From a virus, in IMG/VR virus record IMGVR_UViG_3300030419_006581, positions 608 through 24,752 of that record: DNA of 24,145 bases; one strand, written 5' to 3'. Positions 15,676-23,287 of this stretch are shown here, piece after piece. The notes beneath the pieces were generated by a model that was not told the origin of the DNA, ran no database searches, and was given only the letters and a program-made list of their open reading frames with translations. Position numbers and translations under genes: made by a program. Position 1 is the stretch's first letter; the number at the start of each line of letters is the position of its first letter.

Positions 15676-17390
15676 TCTTCAGTTTCCTCCTCAGCGGCGT
15701 CCTCTTCGGCCTCCTCAGGCTCTTCGTCAGGGTCTTCTTCCTCTTCATCTCCAGGGTCATCCATAATATCTTCAAAGTTAATTGAGTTTAAAATATCTTC
15801 AAAGTCCTTGAAGGATGACATTATCTCATCGGAAGAAGGAGTTTTGGACTCCTCAGGCTCTTTTTCTGCAACTTCTTTCTCTTGAGTTTCTTGCTCCTCA
15901 AGCTCTTCAACGGCTTCTACTGTTTCAGTTTGTTGCTCTTCGGAATCCTCTTCAATCTTAGGTTCTTCCTCTTCAACCTCTGTTTCAGCTTTGATAACGC
16001 CACGACCAACAAGAATGTCAGCTTTTGTCACCTCTCCATCTTTATTTAAATCAGGAAAGCTTTTCTTTTTCTTTGTTGCTTTAGCTTTTTCTAGAATAAC
16101 ATCAACCAACTCCTCTATTGAATCCATTTCAGAGAAAGTTTCTTTGATTGAGATGTTTTCAATCAAAGGCTCATCTAGGTCTTGGCTTTGGTATCCTGCT
16201 TTTTCAAACAGAAGCTCAATAAAGTGATTAACATCAATTGATTCAACACCATTTTTATTTTTAAGCATTGAAGCAGTTTCAACAAGAACATCTTTTTGCA
16301 CGGAGCCTTTGGGGCTTAATTTTGCCAAAGCTTCAAAAATTAAAACTTGCGTGTTGAGCAAGCTTTTGAAAGTTGGAATATCCTTTAGGTTTTGGACGCT
16401 AATCCCGTACTTTTCATTTAGCATGGAAACAAAAAGATTCTTCAAGGGCTTTTTGTACTCAAATAAGGCGCTGCTGTAGGCCTTAATATCCTTTAAATTA
16501 ACCTTGATTGATTCATTCAATTCAAGGTTACTCATTAAGGTTTCTGTGATTTGTCTCTTTGTTGCTAACGCTAGATAAGGAACCTCACAGACTGCTTCAA
16601 CTAAAGCCTTAACAATAGCACTCTCGTCGCTCTCATATACTAAAGCAGCTAGGTTTGAAACTTTTTCATTGTTTAACCAAACCAAATCAAAGCTGTTTTT
16701 TGATTCAACTAACTCTTTTCTAATTAGCTCTTGCTTGCAGATCATATCGTAGACACTGTGGTTTACGGTATCTGGTATGCAGTAAGTAGCTTCATTTAAA
16801 GAATCATAAGAAATCTTAGGTAAAGCAAAAGCCTTAGAGACAGACGAGGAAAGCTTAACCATGTTTTTAATTTCAGGAATATTAACTAAAGTTTCGTTTT
16901 CTTTTAAGAAGTTAACAAGCTGTGGGGCTATCTCTACGACCTTTTGGAATTCCTCACTTTCAATAATTCTGTTTGAACCATTAAACTTCTGAGACTTTTC
17001 GTAAAGCTTTTTCTTAACAGAAGAGAACTTAACTCTGCTCTCCCAAAGCTGAAGGACTTTGCTAAAACTAGTATCGGCTTCAACAAAGTCCTCTTCAAAT
17101 ATATTGTGTACAAAGTTTGATATTTTATAATTTACAAAATCATCAAACCTTTGATCGTCTTCAAAAAGCTCACCTTCTTCTATTTGAATATTACGAAGTT
17201 CTACACTGTCATCAAAGTTGTAAGAACCTGCAATAATTTTACCGCTCTCGGTAACAAAAGTAGCTTTATTTTCTGTATCATCAATGGAGAATACTTCAAC
17301 ATTCTCTCTTAATGATCTTCCAAGATAATCAGATAACTTGACGATATTAGTTATCTTTCTGTCTCTATTCTCAAAGATATGGTCAAACAT
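15672..17390 (-). CDS. acidic-tailed EF-hand/dockerin-like protein, possible head-core component
   Basis: The protein has 572 residues. The first 430 or so are helical-looking, with many Glu, Lys, Leu and Ser. A lysine run (KAKATKKKK) precedes a dockerin/EF-hand-type calcium loop at about 446-470: PDLNKDGEVTKADILVGRGV, with D-x-N-x-D-G spacing. The last 100 residues are extremely acidic, with long Glu/Asp runs. It lies directly after the portal gene, where T4 has the prohead protease and scaffold genes (21, 22). It shows no protease signature. An internal core, scaffold or portal-associated role is possible, but a tail or neck structural role cannot be excluded. AAGGAG lies about 11 nt before the ATG, giving this gene its own good ribosome site after a 44-nt gap. 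Confidence 0.55.
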   Translation of the reverse strand: MFDHIFENRDRKITNIVKLSDYLGRSLRENVEVFSIDDTENKATFVTESGKIIAGSYNFDDSVELRNIQIEEGELFEDDQRFDDFVNYKISNFVHNIFEEDFVEADTSFSKVLQLWESRVKFSSVKKKLYEKSQKFNGSNRIIESEEFQKVVEIAPQLVNFLKENETLVNIPEIKNMVKLSSSVSKAFALPKISYDSLNEATYCIPDTVNHSVYDMICKQELIRKELVESKNSFDLVWLNNEKVSNLAALVYESDESAIVKALVEAVCEVPYLALATKRQITETLMSNLELNESIKVNLKDIKAYSSALFEYKKPLKNLFVSMLNEKYGISVQNLKDIPTFKSLLNTQVLIFEALAKLSPKGSVQKDVLVETASMLKNKNGVESIDVNHFIELLFEKAGYQSQDLDEPLIENISIKETFSEMDSIEELVDVILEKAKATKKKKSFPDLNKDGEVTKADILVGRGVIKAETEVEEEEPKIEEDSEEQQTETVEAVEELEEQETQEKEVAEKEPEESKTPSSDEIMSSFKDFEDILNSINFEDIMDDPGDEEEEDPDEEPEEAEEDAAEEETEE

Positions 17391-17434
17391 AATTAAAATT
17401 GCTCCTTAGTGCTAAATCTATATACTAAAACAGA

Positions 17435-19204
17435 TTAAGCCTTTTTTTGAGTTTCTGGTATTTTTTGTAAAATTCTTTTCCAAACTTTTTGCTCTTCAGG
17501 CCTATACCCGTTCTCTTCAACGAGTTTTGACCTCAAAAGATCTAATTCAGAAAAATCTTCCTCTGCCTGTTGAGGAGGAACTGCCTCCTGTCCACCAGGA
17601 GTATTACCTTGTGGGCGATCCCCCGCCCCTGGAGATATCTGATTTAACTCTTGCTGCTGGTATGCAGCCTCCTCAGCCTCCTGCCGTAGTTGCTCTTTAA
17701 CTACGCTAATCTCCCCTTCACTCATTTCGTAATATTCTTTGTAAATATGATCTTTTGGGAATAATTGAGTTTGAGTGACCCCTTGGATAATTCTTAGTCT
17801 CATTTCATCAATCTCTAATTTTCTCTTTGTAAATTTATCAGAAGGATCGGGGAGTTGAATCCTCAAAGAATTAATTAGTGTTATTGGGTAGTTTTTAAGA
17901 GCTAAGTGTCTTTTTGCCACTACCTCTAACCCAGCCTCTATTTGATGCTGTACTCTCCCCACTGCGCGAGCAAACTTAACATCTAACTCTGATAAATTAG
18001 CTTTCTTTTCAGCTTGCTGGTTTTTGTCCTGGCTAATAAAGTCTTTTGGAACTTTTAGTGCTGCAAGGAGTTTATCTCTAAAGTATGACACATCTGTAAC
18101 TTCACCTAAGTTTTGTGCCCCAGGTAAAGTCTCAATTCTAGTGTTTTGATTACCTTTTAGTGGGACAAAGTAATCTTCATCGGCAGCCAAAGGGTTGTAT
18201 CGAGCATCAACGCCCTTATTTCTAAAATACTTCTCTTTTTTGAACTTTTCTTTTATTCTCTCCATGAAAAGCTCTGCTTTACTGGAGGGTAGGTTTCCTA
18301 CATCAATATAAAATATTCTTCTCTCTGGCGCTCTTGCAAGCCTGTAAATAAGCATTGCATCCTCCATTAGCTTCAATGATCTAAAGGTATGAACGCCATA
18401 AGCGGCAACCGACTTGCCATATGGGTAAAATTTAGGATCAGAGGTGAATAACCTGAAGTGAACAATCTGATTTTTGTCTAGTTCGATATACTCACTATTT
18501 TTACTGCCTACCTGAATTGGAGATTGATAACTGGCATCAATAGTGGTATTGTCAGGTATTTGTTGTAGGAAAGTTTTTAAGTAGCCGTAATTATCTTCAA
18601 CTCGAATTAAATAGTTAGGATTAAGTATTTTTATCCTTTGAACCCCTGCTGCGGGATTATTTATATCTGCAATAAGCTCTAAGAAACAATCTCCAAATTT
18701 AACCGTGTTTCTAACGACATCATAGTAAAATCTGTCTAATTGAATTGTTTCAAAAAGACGCTCTATCTCTTTTACTACCTCAGGACTGTCAGACTTTACA
18801 GACCAACGCCTATGCTGTGTATCTTTTTGTGTTGAATCATCGGCATACATATCAAAAGCACTACCGACCTCTGGGTACTCGTCCATAGCCTCATAGTCTT
18901 TGTAGCGTTCTTTTCTTGATCTTTCAATTTCCGAGTATACAGGAGTGGTTCTATTAATTGTAAACGCCGCTACTCCCGTGTTATCTGTTGGATCAGAGCT
19001 TTTTACCTTAGTATCACCAGTTAAATTAGCAGTCTCAACATCTGTAACTGCCTGAATAACGGCATCTTGAGCTTTGGTAGCAAAAAATCTAGCGAAAAAC
19101 CTACCTAGAGCACCTCTAGGGTAAAAATAAGGTCCTTTTGTGGCATAGTTTGCCCATGTTGATTGTCCATCCTCAACAATCTGGTTTTTTACTTCATCAG
19201 CCAT
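17435..19204 (-). CDS. portal protein, gp20-like
   Basis: The protein has 589 residues. It carries the diagnostic gp20 block IYRLARAPERRIFYIDVGNL at 286-305, plus YEAMDEYPEVGSAFDMYADD at 104-123, NTVKFGDCFLELI at 166-178 and VSYFRDKLLAALKVPKDFIS. T4 gp20 has 524 residues. The portal forms a dodecameric ring at one capsid vertex through which terminase packs DNA, and on which head assembly starts. The C-terminal 60 residues are Gln/Glu/Pro-rich and probably flexible. The start lies 16 nt inside the terminase gene with GAGG about 8 nt upstream. Terminase-portal adjacency further supports the call. Confidence 0.93.
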   Translation of the reverse strand: MADEVKNQIVEDGQSTWANYATKGPYFYPRGALGRFFARFFATKAQDAVIQAVTDVETANLTGDTKVKSSDPTDNTGVAAFTINRTTPVYSEIERSRKERYKDYEAMDEYPEVGSAFDMYADDSTQKDTQHRRWSVKSDSPEVVKEIERLFETIQLDRFYYDVVRNTVKFGDCFLELIADINNPAAGVQRIKILNPNYLIRVEDNYGYLKTFLQQIPDNTTIDASYQSPIQVGSKNSEYIELDKNQIVHFRLFTSDPKFYPYGKSVAAYGVHTFRSLKLMEDAMLIYRLARAPERRIFYIDVGNLPSSKAELFMERIKEKFKKEKYFRNKGVDARYNPLAADEDYFVPLKGNQNTRIETLPGAQNLGEVTDVSYFRDKLLAALKVPKDFISQDKNQQAEKKANLSELDVKFARAVGRVQHQIEAGLEVVAKRHLALKNYPITLINSLRIQLPDPSDKFTKRKLEIDEMRLRIIQGVTQTQLFPKDHIYKEYYEMSEGEISVVKEQLRQEAEEAAYQQQELNQISPGAGDRPQGNTPGGQEAVPPQQAEEDFSELDLLRSKLVEENGYRPEEQKVWKRILQKIPETQKKA

Positions 19205-20730
19205 TCAATGTCCTCTACTACTTGCTTACCTTTTGATATTAAAGGTATTTTTGTGCTTTTAGGGTAAAGTTTTGTCTCTTTAAAAGCATTTTCTTTAGTA
19301 AACTCAATAAAGGAGTTCTCTCTAGTGGTCTTCATGATGTGATTAGCTAGTGTTAAACTCATAATTAGATCATCATGCTTACCATTATCAGCAGTTATTT
19401 TCCCTGAGTTTGTTATTACAAAGGTATTTAGCTCATTTAAAGTGCGTTCAGAATTAATTTTTAGAACATTAGTCCTAATACTTTCCTCTAACTCAGATAA
19501 AATGGTCTCTCTATTCTTGACAGTTACCTGAAAGCCAGCTAAACCTCTCTGATCATGCCATAAGTTTTCATACTCAAACTTATTATAGAGCAAATCAATG
19601 ACATGATTTCCCACGGTGTTGCGTTCTACGATGATATTTGCAACATTATAATAATTACCCTCTTTATTTAAAATGGAAGCAAACTCATCTATGGGTGTCT
19701 TGTTGCTATAAAACTCTGCCACAACCTCTCCATTGTAAAGATTTACGATTTGCGCTGCTGAATAATCTCTACCTCGCCCCAAAGCTGTGTCTACACCGAT
19801 GATATAATCGTAGAAAGGCTCAGGATCCTTCCAAACACGCATTCGATTGTTGTATTTTGTGTAATAAGAGGTATTTACGCCTTCTGATAGGTGTGAGAGT
19901 AAAGATCCATCAATAAAGGTATCCCCTGTGCCTAAGAACTCACACTCATACTCTTGAAGCCATTGCTTTCTAGGCATGTTTGATTTTGTGACTGCTACCC
20001 AGTCATCAACATTCATTGGAGGAACCCGTTTCTCCATCTCCTCGTACAAATCCTCAAAGCCTTTTACTCTGTAATACTCTGGGTGCTCCTTCCATGTGAT
20101 GTCTATTGCATTAAATGAGTTTGCTTTTTCCACCGCTTTGTAGTAAGTTTCATAAAACCAGTTACCCACACCATTTACAGTTGATAGAATAAACGCCCTA
20201 CCCCCTGTAGAGATAATTGGATACACTGCTGCCCAAATAGTGTCGATAGATTCTACGAACGCTGCCTCATCAATAATCAAGAAAGACCCAGCCAACGACC
20301 GTCCTGATTGTTTTCCTGAGGGTCGGGATTTAATAACAGAGCGATTTTTTAGCTTTAGCGTGTGTTTATTGTCTTCTGTTATCCCTGGTTGAAGGAAGGC
20401 AGGTAACTCTTCGTACATGATTTTAATTCTATCCAACACTTCAGTCGCTTCAGTGTCCCCTTTTGATAGAATAACGATAGACTGATGTCTTTCAAAGACA
20501 GCTAACCATAATGCATACGCTGCTGCTATAGTGGTGCAACCAGCCTGTCTAAATTTCCGCAAGATATTGAATCTATTATCTTGAAGTTCTGATACTATTC
20601 TTTCTTGAAACGGGTATAATTTAAAGGGGACTAACCCACGAACAGGGTGTGTAACACGAACATATTCAGACATAAAATGCGTAGGATCATCCTTACAGCG
20701 TTTAAACTCTTTTAAAACATCAGCTTCCAT
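19189..20730 (-). CDS. terL: terminase large subunit, gp17-like
   Basis: The protein has 513 residues with both terminase domains. In the ATPase domain the Walker A region is ILRKFRQAGCTT at 56-67, Walker B is SFLIIDEAAF at 149-158 (D154, E155), and motif III is ILSTVNG at 181-187. The nuclease domain has D314 in IIGVDTALGRGRDYS, E369 in IIVERNTVGN, and D453/D454 in GKHDDLIMSL. The protein cuts concatemeric DNA and pumps it through the portal. It is shorter than T4 gp17 (610). The usual Walker A lysine is not in its standard place; RKFRQ-type variants exist in other phages. AAGGA about 10 nt before the ATG lies inside the divergent glycosyltransferase gene. No small terminase subunit is seen. 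Confidence 0.95.
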   Translation of the reverse strand: MEADVLKEFKRCKDDPTHFMSEYVRVTHPVRGLVPFKLYPFQERIVSELQDNRFNILRKFRQAGCTTIAAAYALWLAVFERHQSIVILSKGDTEATEVLDRIKIMYEELPAFLQPGITEDNKHTLKLKNRSVIKSRPSGKQSGRSLAGSFLIIDEAAFVESIDTIWAAVYPIISTGGRAFILSTVNGVGNWFYETYYKAVEKANSFNAIDITWKEHPEYYRVKGFEDLYEEMEKRVPPMNVDDWVAVTKSNMPRKQWLQEYECEFLGTGDTFIDGSLLSHLSEGVNTSYYTKYNNRMRVWKDPEPFYDYIIGVDTALGRGRDYSAAQIVNLYNGEVVAEFYSNKTPIDEFASILNKEGNYYNVANIIVERNTVGNHVIDLLYNKFEYENLWHDQRGLAGFQVTVKNRETILSELEESIRTNVLKINSERTLNELNTFVITNSGKITADNGKHDDLIMSLTLANHIMKTTRENSFIEFTKENAFKETKLYPKSTKIPLISKGKQVVEDIEWLMK

Positions 20731-21418
20731 GAAAATTTATTCCTTAACTTGTACTAGAGGTGGAGAGATGTCAGAAACGACATCTAATCTATTAGAGTAT
20801 CTTAAAAGATGTGACATTGAATCAAAAATGCTTGTAGACAAGACATCAATCTTTGATGCCTATGAAAACGGCATAGACGAACTTCAAGCCGATCCAGACG
20901 ATATTATCATTCTTTGTCACGATGATATAAAGATTCTTACAGATCCATTAGTATTTACCTCGCTGCTAAAAGAAAAACTAAGAAAACCTAAAGTTGGTTT
21001 TGTTGGAGTGGCAGGAACAAAAATACTAAGTAGAGATGCCGTCTGGTGGGACAAAGACTTGTGGGAAAGAGGATTTCACAGTGGGCATGTCTTTCATGGA
21101 TCAGACATAACAAAAGCTGACGATACACATTTTGGAAAACTTGGTAAGGTAACTGTTCTTGATGGTTTGTTTCTAGCAGCAACTAAAAAAACGCTAAGAT
21201 CCATTCAAATAACAAAACCTAAATCTTTTGAAGGTGAGTGGGACTTTTACGATATATTTTACACCACACAAACATTTCTAAAACAAAAAGAGAATTACAC
21301 TCTTCCTATACAGATAATGCACGAATCAAAAGGTGAGTTGGCAGGAAGAGATTCTTGGCACAAAAACAGAGAAGCTTATATTCGCTTATTTAACGATCAC
21401 TTACCGTTAAGGGCGTGA
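20729..21418 (+). CDS. glycosyltransferase family 2-like protein
   Basis: The protein has 229 residues and matches the short GT-A family often found in phages (Pfam Glyco_tranf_2_5 type). It shows IILCHDDIKIL with the metal-binding D65-D66, VGFVGVAGTKIL at 89-100, WW at 106-107, VLDGLFLAATKK at 143-154 and DFYDIFYT at 172-179. The family transfers sugars to proteins, DNA bases or cell-surface glycans; the target here cannot be told. It is a single plus-strand gene divergent from terminase with overlapping start codons and no Shine-Dalgarno site. An internal Met14 has GGAG upstream, but starting there would lose the first strand (KIYSLT). Its 3' end overlaps the convergent 75-aa gene by 12 nt. 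Confidence 0.8.
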   Translation: MKIYSLTCTRGGEMSETTSNLLEYLKRCDIESKMLVDKTSIFDAYENGIDELQADPDDIIILCHDDIKILTDPLVFTSLLKEKLRKPKVGFVGVAGTKILSRDAVWWDKDLWERGFHSGHVFHGSDITKADDTHFGKLGKVTVLDGLFLAATKKTLRSIQITKPKSFEGEWDFYDIFYTTQTFLKQKENYTLPIQIMHESKGELAGRDSWHKNREAYIRLFNDHLPLRA

Positions 21419-21634
21419 TTTTTTAGGGTTAGATTTCATTAATCTACCTTTTGTGATTAGCTTCATTGTATCTGTCTTCAATTGTTGAACTTCAGGAGAT
21501 AGAGGCCCCACTTTCTTTTTGCCACCTAATGCTCCTAACTCTCTTAGACGCTTAATGTTTTTCGAGACTTGATCCTCGGCTGATTCTTTGTCAGCCTCAC
21601 AAATAACGCTGTATACTTTATCTTGCCACTTCAT
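21407..21634 (-). CDS. small basic protein with M-x-W-Q-x-K N terminus
   Basis: The protein has 75 residues and begins MKWQDKVYSVICEADK. This N terminus is shared with the proteins at 23473 and 23863. After residue 13 the protein has about 16 Lys/Arg against about 7 acidic residues. The ICE-A junction at 11-14 matches the (L/I)-x-E rule for T4 prohead protease cleavage, so a capsid-targeted internal head protein is possible; this is inference. The gene lies just after a strong terminator and has no Shine-Dalgarno site, but TATACT is 6 nt before the ATG. Its reading runs toward the glycosyltransferase stop, with 12 nt of overlap. Confidence 0.6.
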   Translation of the reverse strand: MKWQDKVYSVICEADKESAEDQVSKNIKRLRELGALGGKKKVGPLSPEVQQLKTDTMKLITKGRLMKSNPKKSRP

Positions 21635-21650
21635 GCTATCAGTATATAGT

Positions 21651-21688
21651 AAAAAAGCCGATCAAAGGTAACTCTGATCGGCTTTTTT
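21651..21688. terminator. bidirectional rho-independent terminator
   Basis: A perfect 14-bp stem (AAAAAAGCCGATCA with TGATCGGCTTTTTT) closes a 10-nt loop and has T-runs in both directions. On the minus strand it ends the 296-aa gene; on the plus strand it would stop transcripts from the glycosyltransferase gene. Confidence 0.9.
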
Positions 21689-21704
21689 TATTATTTTTTA
21701 GTTA

Positions 21705-22595
21705 TTAGTAACCCGTGTAGTCATGTCTATTTGGATCATACTCAGGAATGCCTTGATTTTCAAGAACGAGGCTTGGATTAGCTGAATCAGGTTCAGGTGG
21801 AACTGAAATTAAAGTAGCGTTTTTTATCTTGTGAGCCCTTCCATGAATATAACTTAATATGCCTGTTAGTGTTTCTTGAGCTATATTATATGGTCCTTGA
21901 AGCTCATAAGCTCCACCAGAGTTTTGGCCTTCCTGGTGGTCAAACCTAGCTAGGTGAGTGAACGGTGCATACTCTGGGATAAAGAAAGACTTGTATAATT
22001 TAGCAATACTTTGGGTTTGATTAGGCAATACCCAGGCATCAACGACTGGGCTTTGAGTGGCAGAAACGAAGAAATCAGCACATTCTACATACCTTTCAAC
22101 TTCACTGTCAACATTATCATCCCAAGGCCTTCTGTAATAAAAAGGTTGTGTAGTGTAAATCGTTCCAGCAGGACCTAAGGTGCTTGCATTAAGTGTACCA
22201 TAACTTACTCCATCAACAGCACTTACAGCGTTCCATCCAAATCGTTGGTTCTGCATGTATGGGGTGCCTTGATTAGTGTATGTTTTCTTTCTACTGTAAG
22301 ATGCTCTTATTATTGCAATCAAGTAAGTATTATCAATGCTGTAAGTTGCTGAGGCTGAACTTAAATTTAATTCAACTCCATAATATTCATTTACTGAACC
22401 TTTAGGCATTCTTTTGTATTCAATAGTAAGATCTTGATATTCTTCAAGCATGTAGGCAGAAGCTGAGACTACACCACTAGCTGCGGTGTATCCTCCTGCA
22501 CTTGCATAGAATGTGTTTCCTGGTGTAGCTATTAGTCTATCATCAGGTGTTACTGGGTTTGGGTTTAATGGTACTGGTACTGCTGGCGTTGCCAT
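21705..22595 (-). CDS. 296-aa probable virion structural protein, single-gene unit
   Basis: I recognise no family. The N terminus is Pro/Val-rich (MATPAVPVPLNPNPVTP). The rest is mixed beta with many Tyr, Ser and Asn (YASAGGYTAASGVVSASAYM, YYGVELNLSSASATYSI, IIRASYSRKKTY), and the end is acidic and aromatic (PEYDPNRHDYTGY). There is no signal peptide or membrane span. A strong AAGGAG lies 6 nt before the ATG, and terminators flank the gene on both sides, so it is a separately expressed unit, a style typical of an abundant virion protein. It could be a head-decoration, neck or tail-surface protein. It is too short for a T4-type major capsid protein (about 500 residues) and too long for a T4 tail tube (163). 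Confidence 0.6.
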   Translation of the reverse strand: MATPAVPVPLNPNPVTPDDRLIATPGNTFYASAGGYTAASGVVSASAYMLEEYQDLTIEYKRMPKGSVNEYYGVELNLSSASATYSIDNTYLIAIIRASYSRKKTYTNQGTPYMQNQRFGWNAVSAVDGVSYGTLNASTLGPAGTIYTTQPFYYRRPWDDNVDSEVERYVECADFFVSATQSPVVDAWVLPNQTQSIAKLYKSFFIPEYAPFTHLARFDHQEGQNSGGAYELQGPYNIAQETLTGILSYIHGRAHKIKNATLISVPPEPDSANPSLVLENQGIPEYDPNRHDYTGY

Positions 22596-22640
22596 ATTGT
22601 TCTCCTTTTATAGGTATTATCTATGTTTATATAGAGTATA
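22596..22640 (-). promoter_or_regulatory. leader and candidate promoter of the 296-aa gene
   Basis: On the minus strand this holds TATATAAA, GATAAT and TATAAAA elements followed by AAGGAG 6 nt before the ATG. A promoter is expected because a terminator lies just upstream. TATATAAAC is reminiscent of the T4 late consensus TATAAATA but is not a match. Confidence 0.4.
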
Positions 22641-22684
22641 AAAAATAAGAACCCCCATAAAATAATACGAGAGTTCTTATTTTT
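22641..22684. terminator. bidirectional AT-rich terminator after hsp20
   Basis: A perfect 12-bp inverted repeat (AAAAATAAGAAC with GTTCTTATTTTT) surrounds a 20-nt loop, with T-rich tails on both strands. It lies 17 nt after the hsp20 stop. It is AT-rich with a long loop, so it may be leaky. Confidence 0.6.
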
Positions 22685-22700
22685 ACTAAGGAGCAAAAAA

Positions 22701-23126
22701 TTACATCAGTTCAACCAGTTCTGCCTCCTTTGCCCTTGGGATGACGATGGTTAAGAGACCATCAACAAAATCTGTTTTAGCTTTCTTTAGATCAAAAGCC
22801 TCGTCAATATTCAACGAAAAGTCCACATCTTTCTTGCTGATTCCGTGATGAACAAATTTAACGCCCTGCTCAACCTCACCTTTTGCAGTGATTCGTAGAA
22901 CATTTTTACTGGCTTTTACGCTAATATTTTCCTTTGCATATCCAGCAAGTGCAAACCGTAATGACAGCTTATTGCAATCATCATCTACCCAACAATCAGA
23001 GTGGGGGTAATTTGGAAGAGAAGCTAACTGCTTTTTTGGCTCAACGACCATGCGGTGCCAGTCTCGGAGGACAAGATCGAGATCATTCCAAATATAATCA
23101 AAATTAGTCCAATAGAAGTTTCCCAT
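22701..23126 (-). CDS. hsp20: small heat shock protein (Hsp20/IbpA-like)
   Basis: From the ATG at 23126 the protein has 141 residues. It contains a full alpha-crystallin domain: KLSLRFALAGYAKENISVKA, then VLRITAKGE, HHGISKKDVDFSLNID, and the closing VDGLLTIVIPR strand, with the A-G-x-x-K-E-N and G-L-L signatures. The family holds unfolding proteins in solution, and phage copies are common in T4-like marine phages, where they are thought to help virion assembly or protect the host machinery. I chose 23126 because AAGGAG sits 7 nt upstream; the ATG at 23150 would translate through that site. The gene stands alone, with a terminator on each side. Confidence 0.9.
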   Translation of the reverse strand: MGNFYWTNFDYIWNDLDLVLRDWHRMVVEPKKQLASLPNYPHSDCWVDDDCNKLSLRFALAGYAKENISVKASKNVLRITAKGEVEQGVKFVHHGISKKDVDFSLNIDEAFDLKKAKTDFVDGLLTIVIPRAKEAELVELM

Positions 23127-23192
23127 TGTTTTTCTCCTTTCTTTCGACAAGGGTTAAAGAGTCCCTAACGGCAACTCTCTTTCTATTATAGA
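23127..23192 (-). promoter_or_regulatory. hsp20 promoter and leader, possible RNA thermometer
   Basis: On the minus strand TATAAT lies at 23190-23185, within TCTATAATAG. About 45-50 nt of leader follow, with a strong Shine-Dalgarno site. CTCTTT (23161-23156) can pair with AAAGGAG (23140-23134), leaving one bulged G, which would cover the ribosome site. A competing hairpin AGAGT/ACTCT is also possible. The -35 box is not obvious. Confidence 0.4.
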
Positions 23193-23206
23193 TAGGTTAC
23201 TTAAAT

Positions 23207-23243
23207 AAAAAACTTCCCCTAAAACACAGGAATTAGGGGAAGT
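23207..23243 (-). terminator. strong terminator of the small basic gene block
   Basis: On the minus strand ACTTCCCCTAA (23243-23233) pairs with TTAGGGGAAGT (23222-23212), a perfect 11-bp stem with a 10-nt loop, followed by TTTTTT (23212-23207). It ends transcription from the genes at 23288 and above before hsp20. Confidence 0.88.
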
Positions 23244-23246
23244 CAG

Positions 23247-23286
23247 CGAAGTTCCAACACGAAATGCGTAATCACTTCGGAGTTGG
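23247..23286 (-). other. structured 3' region with crossing complementary segments
   Basis: On the minus strand the order is CCAAC, CGAAGT, then GTTGG, ACTTCG. The first pairs with the third and the second with the fourth, giving a crossed (pseudoknot-type) or mutually exclusive pairing. It lies between the stop of the 61-aa gene and the terminator. Confidence 0.35.
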
Positions 23287-23287
23287 T

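Noticed and set aside
23127-23150. Upstream ATG for Hsp20 at 23150
   Set aside because: The extra residues are encoded by the Shine-Dalgarno region itself (SKERRK reads through AAGGAG). The ATG at 23126 is correctly spaced from it.
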